Shown: one piece after another, positions 60,112 through 64,000 of the stretch
Layout: the number at the start of each line of letters is the position of its first letter
Position numbering within the stretch: the first letter of the stretch is position 1
Assembly (NCBI GenBank): GCA_963277665.1
Contig: OY728122.1
Span: forward strand, 1,548,468,868-1,548,532,867
Reading direction: 5' to 3'
DNA from: Viscum album
Taxonomy: Eukaryota > Streptophyta > Magnoliopsida > Santalales > Viscaceae
Length of the DNA stretch: 64,000 nucleotides
The notes under the pieces: generated by a model
Database searches by the model: none
What the model saw: the letters and a program-made list of their open reading frames with translations, nothing else
What the model was told of the DNA's origin: nothing
Made by a program: the position numbers and the translations under genes

Positions 60112-62735
60112 TATAAATACCCGACCATAAATATAACATATCAATATATTTAAACAATATTACCGTTTATTTCATTCCCAATGGTCTTTTAATGTTAGTT
60201 TTTTATAAAATTTGGAAATAAATCATAATTAGAATCCCAAAACATATAATGTATGTACAACTAAAATAATTTCATTTTTTCCAAGACATAAAACATTTAA
60301 CACAAAACAACAACATGAATTCATTAGAAAACATTATAACATTTGACATGACTTTTTTATTTCTATTACACTTCTTTATAACCCATGAAAAAATTAACAG
60401 AACTATTTATGAGTATAATGATCTTAGTAAGGGATATAAAAAGAAGGAATGAAACTTTTATTCCACGAAAACTTATAACCAAATGAAACCATTTACCAAA
60501 AAACACGATTCTCACCCATATATACTTATATTTTAGAACATGATATCTCCATTAAACATTAAGGAACATATATATATATATATAACCATAAAGTTATATT
60601 GGGGTATTACATATTTATATTTTTACCCTTCTGGCCTTGTTATGATTTGTAACACTCACTACTAACTTACATTGTAATGCTCACATATACCTCATAGTGT
60701 AAATACTATAGTTACAGTTAGCGTTACAAAACGACTGACCACTAACATACAAATACACAATAAATTAAAGGGAGATATAATTCCCACCATTCATCATAAA
60801 AATTAACCATGAACCTGAAAAAAATGAAATAACATGAATAATTTCATAAAAACATGAGTTTAGAATTTCACAAAATAGAATTTTAAAATAGATTTAAAAG
60901 GGAATGGCCATTAAAAATTTCATATTATTGATGTTAAAAATTAATAAAATGATTGGAATATGTGTATACAGTGTAAATAAAATTAATTTCACATAATATA
61001 AAAACAATTCACTACAAAAATAATCATAATATCGTATAATTAATAATGAATACAGTTAACCCAATGAATGGAAATTGGTTTATGAATTCCATTACATATG
61101 GTTCATCTTACTTAAAACATGACTAAAACACTTGTATAATGGGTAAAATGGTGTTATTAATAATTTGAAAAAACACATTAATTTTTACAACACAATAAAT
61201 GATCATTTTATGACATCAACTGACCCATTTATTAATAATAATTTCATATTTATATTGTTTTTGGGGCATTATTTACATAATTTGCATCGATAGTTTGTAA
61301 TAGATTTTGTTTTAAAAAGGAATAGAATATAATGAAGTGGAATGAGATTGTAATAATATGTCTCTAGAATTCAATATTATTCTATAAATCATATTTATAT
61401 TGTATGAGGATGAATCATTAAATAAATCCTTATTGATATTTTTTGAGATCATTTTGCCAGTTATTTGATAATAAAGAAATTGTTTCATTATATACCATTT
61501 ATATTATCGGAATAAGTAAATTAAAAAACATAATATAGGTTATATAATACACATTAAAATATGTTTAAACCACAAATATGGTTTTACAACCATATTTTTC
61601 ATATCTAATGGAAATTGAATACACATCATCCACAATGTCGGTAAATCGACACATCACAGGCGGTGTTTTAATTTTTAGTATAAGATGATGAGGAGTGGAA
61701 AAATGATGATGATATTTTACATAAACATGATAAGAGTATAGATTATATATAATATTGTATCTTTACTGCCTCTTGGTTATTTTTAGGTGAAGCTAGTATT
61801 AGAATAAAAAAATTAAAACAAAACACAAGAAAAAGAAAGAGGGTCATTACCTCTTGAACTTTTTCCCTTGAGATCCTACTTATTCCCTTTGGGTATGGCC
61901 TTTAGGTGAGTCCAGAAGGACTAAGAAGTATGGAAGAGACATTGGAAGAGTATTTGTAAGAATATAGTAAATTTTAAATTCTTTAGATGTGTGAGAGTAA
62001 GAGAGGGGTGATAGTGCTTTATATAGTGAATGTATGAGGGTTTTATATTAATTTCAAAGACACCCCATTAGTTGTATTTGAAAAAACCATGGGATTGACC
62101 ATGGTTTTTCTAATGGTATTGTCCACCTGGGACACCTTATAAAATCTTATAATCCGAAGTTGTTTACCAAAATTATTACATCGTTATTACATCAATATTA
62201 TGTCATTTAAAACCCCAAAACATAAAATGGTATTTTTACTATTCAATTAAAATCAGCTATCTCTGACAAATACCAAAAAAACCCATAACCCTTTTTTGAT
62301 TTACAGATGTCAAAAATAAACTCAATTTTATTAAATTATTTTTCAAAATATGATTAATTTAATTTTTAAATAAAATCATATTTTATTTTGAAAATAACAT
62401 TTTTAAAAATATAACTCATTTTATACCACCTTGATTAATTAATAAAGATCTCATTATCTCATAAACAAAATGAAATAAAAGAATAATTTTATTTTCTATT
62501 CTTAAGGGTCATATTACTACTCATATTAATATTTTTAAGGGTATGTTACTATTCAATAAAAAAAGTTTGTTCTTTCAGACTCCAGATAACATAATGATCA
62601 CTACTGTAGAATACCATTTTTCGAAATTCTATGAATTGAAATGAAAAAAATTATGTTTAATGGATAATTTATAACTATCTACTAAAAACTAGTTTCATTA
62701 ATTGAAAATTATTTTTAAAACAATGGGGTGTTACA
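60112..62735 (-). repeat. element D right LTR (5' LTR in its own orientation)
   Basis: It is about 2624 bp. On the minus strand it starts TGTAACACCCC, which is canonical. The inner end has decayed to TATAAATACCCG on the plus strand. The wide divergence from the left LTR marks this as one of the older insertions. Confidence 0.78.
62017..62026 (-). promoter_or_regulatory. candidate TATA box, D right LTR
   Basis: The minus strand reads CTATATAAAG about 710 bp from the LTR start, a strong TATA match at the same relative place as in the left LTR. Confidence 0.55.
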
Positions 62736-62740
62736 TATGA
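62736..62740. repeat. target-site duplication of element D, right copy TATGA
   Basis: It pairs with TACGA at 53013-53017. Confidence 0.65.
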
Positions 62741-64000
62741 AATGGGTGATCTAAAATTCTCATTAAAGAAAACCTTTAACTGAATAAGTCAAAAAATTAA
62801 TCATAAATACATAACATATAAGGAATAAATAATTTTTATAATTAACAAGTAGACAAAACTGATAGCTTTATATATCCGTGTAAATAAAATAAATCATGAA
62901 ACCAATTAATTTTCTATCTCAAACAGTTGGAATGAAAAATATCAGATATCAAAAACATAAATACAATGCCTTGTTCAATGGAATTTTATAGATATCTATA
63001 GAGGCCAACACTAAAGAAAAAGATATTGGGTCTTATGAGACCTTTTGATGCATTTAGGGGATATTTAATTTCTGATCCCACTCATCAGATATTTTAGTCC
63101 AACGTACTTACCATAAGAGTCAAAAGGAAACATGAAAACATTGCCTATAGAACCTCTAGATAAATAAATACCTAGCTATCAATATATAAGAAAAATATTG
63201 AATTTTAATATTGAATAAAAAATATTTAATAGTGAATAATAATCATTAATATATATACAATGATAGAAAATAAATAAACGTTCTTTCTATTTTAACATCC
63301 CTCGGTCATAATTTTATAAACTAAGAAGTTCACACTATATTGGGTGATGAGTATATTGTTAAATATGTGATATAATATCATGATAATAATCCATATTGTG
63401 AAATATGATCAATGGTTGTAAATGAATACATCCTCTATCTAAAAATGAAAATAAAGATGGGTTTCTTTATAAATTAAGACACCCTTACAAAAATAATGCT
63501 CCAAATACTATCATAAAAGAAGGGATTAGAAATCAAATTGATTCATACCATGATATCAATGTACTAAATGATATATATGTGTGTGTGTGTTTAAATCATG
63601 AAACATAACCTCCATTGGGAAAAATATTTTTTCTAAATGATAAGAAAAATGAAAGAAAAAACAAATATAATTTTTTTTATATTGAACTGAAATTTAAATA
63701 TATTGGTCTTGTTCATAGGTTACTTTTCAAAAGGCGACATGAATTATTTATAAAAAAAATAACACTGAAATATATGATGAATTAATAATCCATGAAATTA
63801 AATAATTATTTACATTGGGAAATGAGGTGAGGATGTAAAAACATATTAAATTGAATGAAAATCTATTATATTATTTAAAAAATACCATTATTTTAAACAA
63901 GCATAAATAGAAGAATAATGAAAAATTGTTCTATTTTAACATATTTTCTAAACCCATCGAGGTAGGGAAAAAATATTATAAAATAATTTTTTGGGAATAA
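62741..64000. other. AT-rich end of window, nothing recognised
   Basis: No open frame, LTR end or RNA gene is recognisable. A short AT/GT dinucleotide run lies at about 63570-63590. Confidence 0.6.

Larger units (their letters stand above)
53018..62735 (-). mobile_element. element D: old Ty3/gypsy chromovirus with a later insertion
   Basis: Direct LTRs of about 2.62 kb flank a 4.5-kb interior. On the minus strand it carries gag, RT, RNase H, integrase and a chromodomain, with primer site and polypurine tract in the expected places. Integrase last plus chromodomain puts it with Tekay/Del-like chromoviruses. Decay is heavy: most blocks are visible only by hopping frames. A short GC-richer insert at 58708-59086 separates gag from pol. 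Confidence 0.85.

Noticed and set aside
60570..60590. AT microsatellite in the D right LTR as a significant element
   Set aside because: Simple repeats of this size are common in such AT-rich DNA.

Overview
The window looks like intergenic DNA from a large, repeat-rich seed-plant genome. It is very AT-rich and CpG-poor, has no recognisable host gene, tRNA or rRNA, and consists largely of decayed LTR retrotransposons of the plant Ty1/copia and Ty3/gypsy chromovirus types. The lineage cannot be narrowed further from sequence alone. Every retrotransposon gene seen here is broken by stops or frameshifts, so the window is a record of past insertions rather than a set of working genes.

Layout. (1) Position 1 to about 20637 is a plus-strand Ty1/copia element, resembling the SIRE/Maximus group. 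Its 5' LTR is cut by the window edge, and it holds remnants of gag, protease, integrase, reverse transcriptase and RNase H before a 3' LTR. (2) Nested in its leader is element A (1168-13175, minus strand), a gypsy element with unusually long LTRs of about 4.6 kb around a 2.8-kb interior with gag as the only recognisable gene. (3) After 2.2 kb of AT-rich DNA comes element B (22849-32763, plus strand), a complete Tekay/Del-like chromovirus with a perfect TAATA target duplication, 1.9-kb LTRs, gag with two zinc knuckles, protease, RT, RNase H, integrase and a chromodomain-like tail. (4) After 6.4 kb of featureless AT-rich DNA comes element C (39211-47343, minus strand), with two 2681-bp LTRs and a gag-only interior. 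It shares LTR start, LTR end, primer-binding site and U3 layout with B, so it looks like a non-autonomous gag-only (TR-GAG type) partner of the B family. (5) After 5.7 kb of AT-rich DNA with one LTR-like remnant comes element D (53018-62735, minus strand), an old full-length chromovirus whose gag/protease region is interrupted by a short GC-richer insert, probably a small solo LTR. (6) The last 1.2 kb is AT-rich with nothing recognised.

The most unusual structure is a 13-bp palindrome, TACACGNCGTGTA, that occurs in pairs with starts 19-22 bp apart. The pairs lie in the U3 of both LTRs of B and of C, with a conserved 138-bp step between two of them. In the untranslated leader of B they form an eight-unit tandem array with a period of about 92 bp. 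This looks like a regulatory or packaging module shared by an autonomous element and its gag-only partner. Other repeats of note are a six-unit, roughly 58-bp minisatellite inside each B LTR and a CTACAGTAC array in the insert within D.
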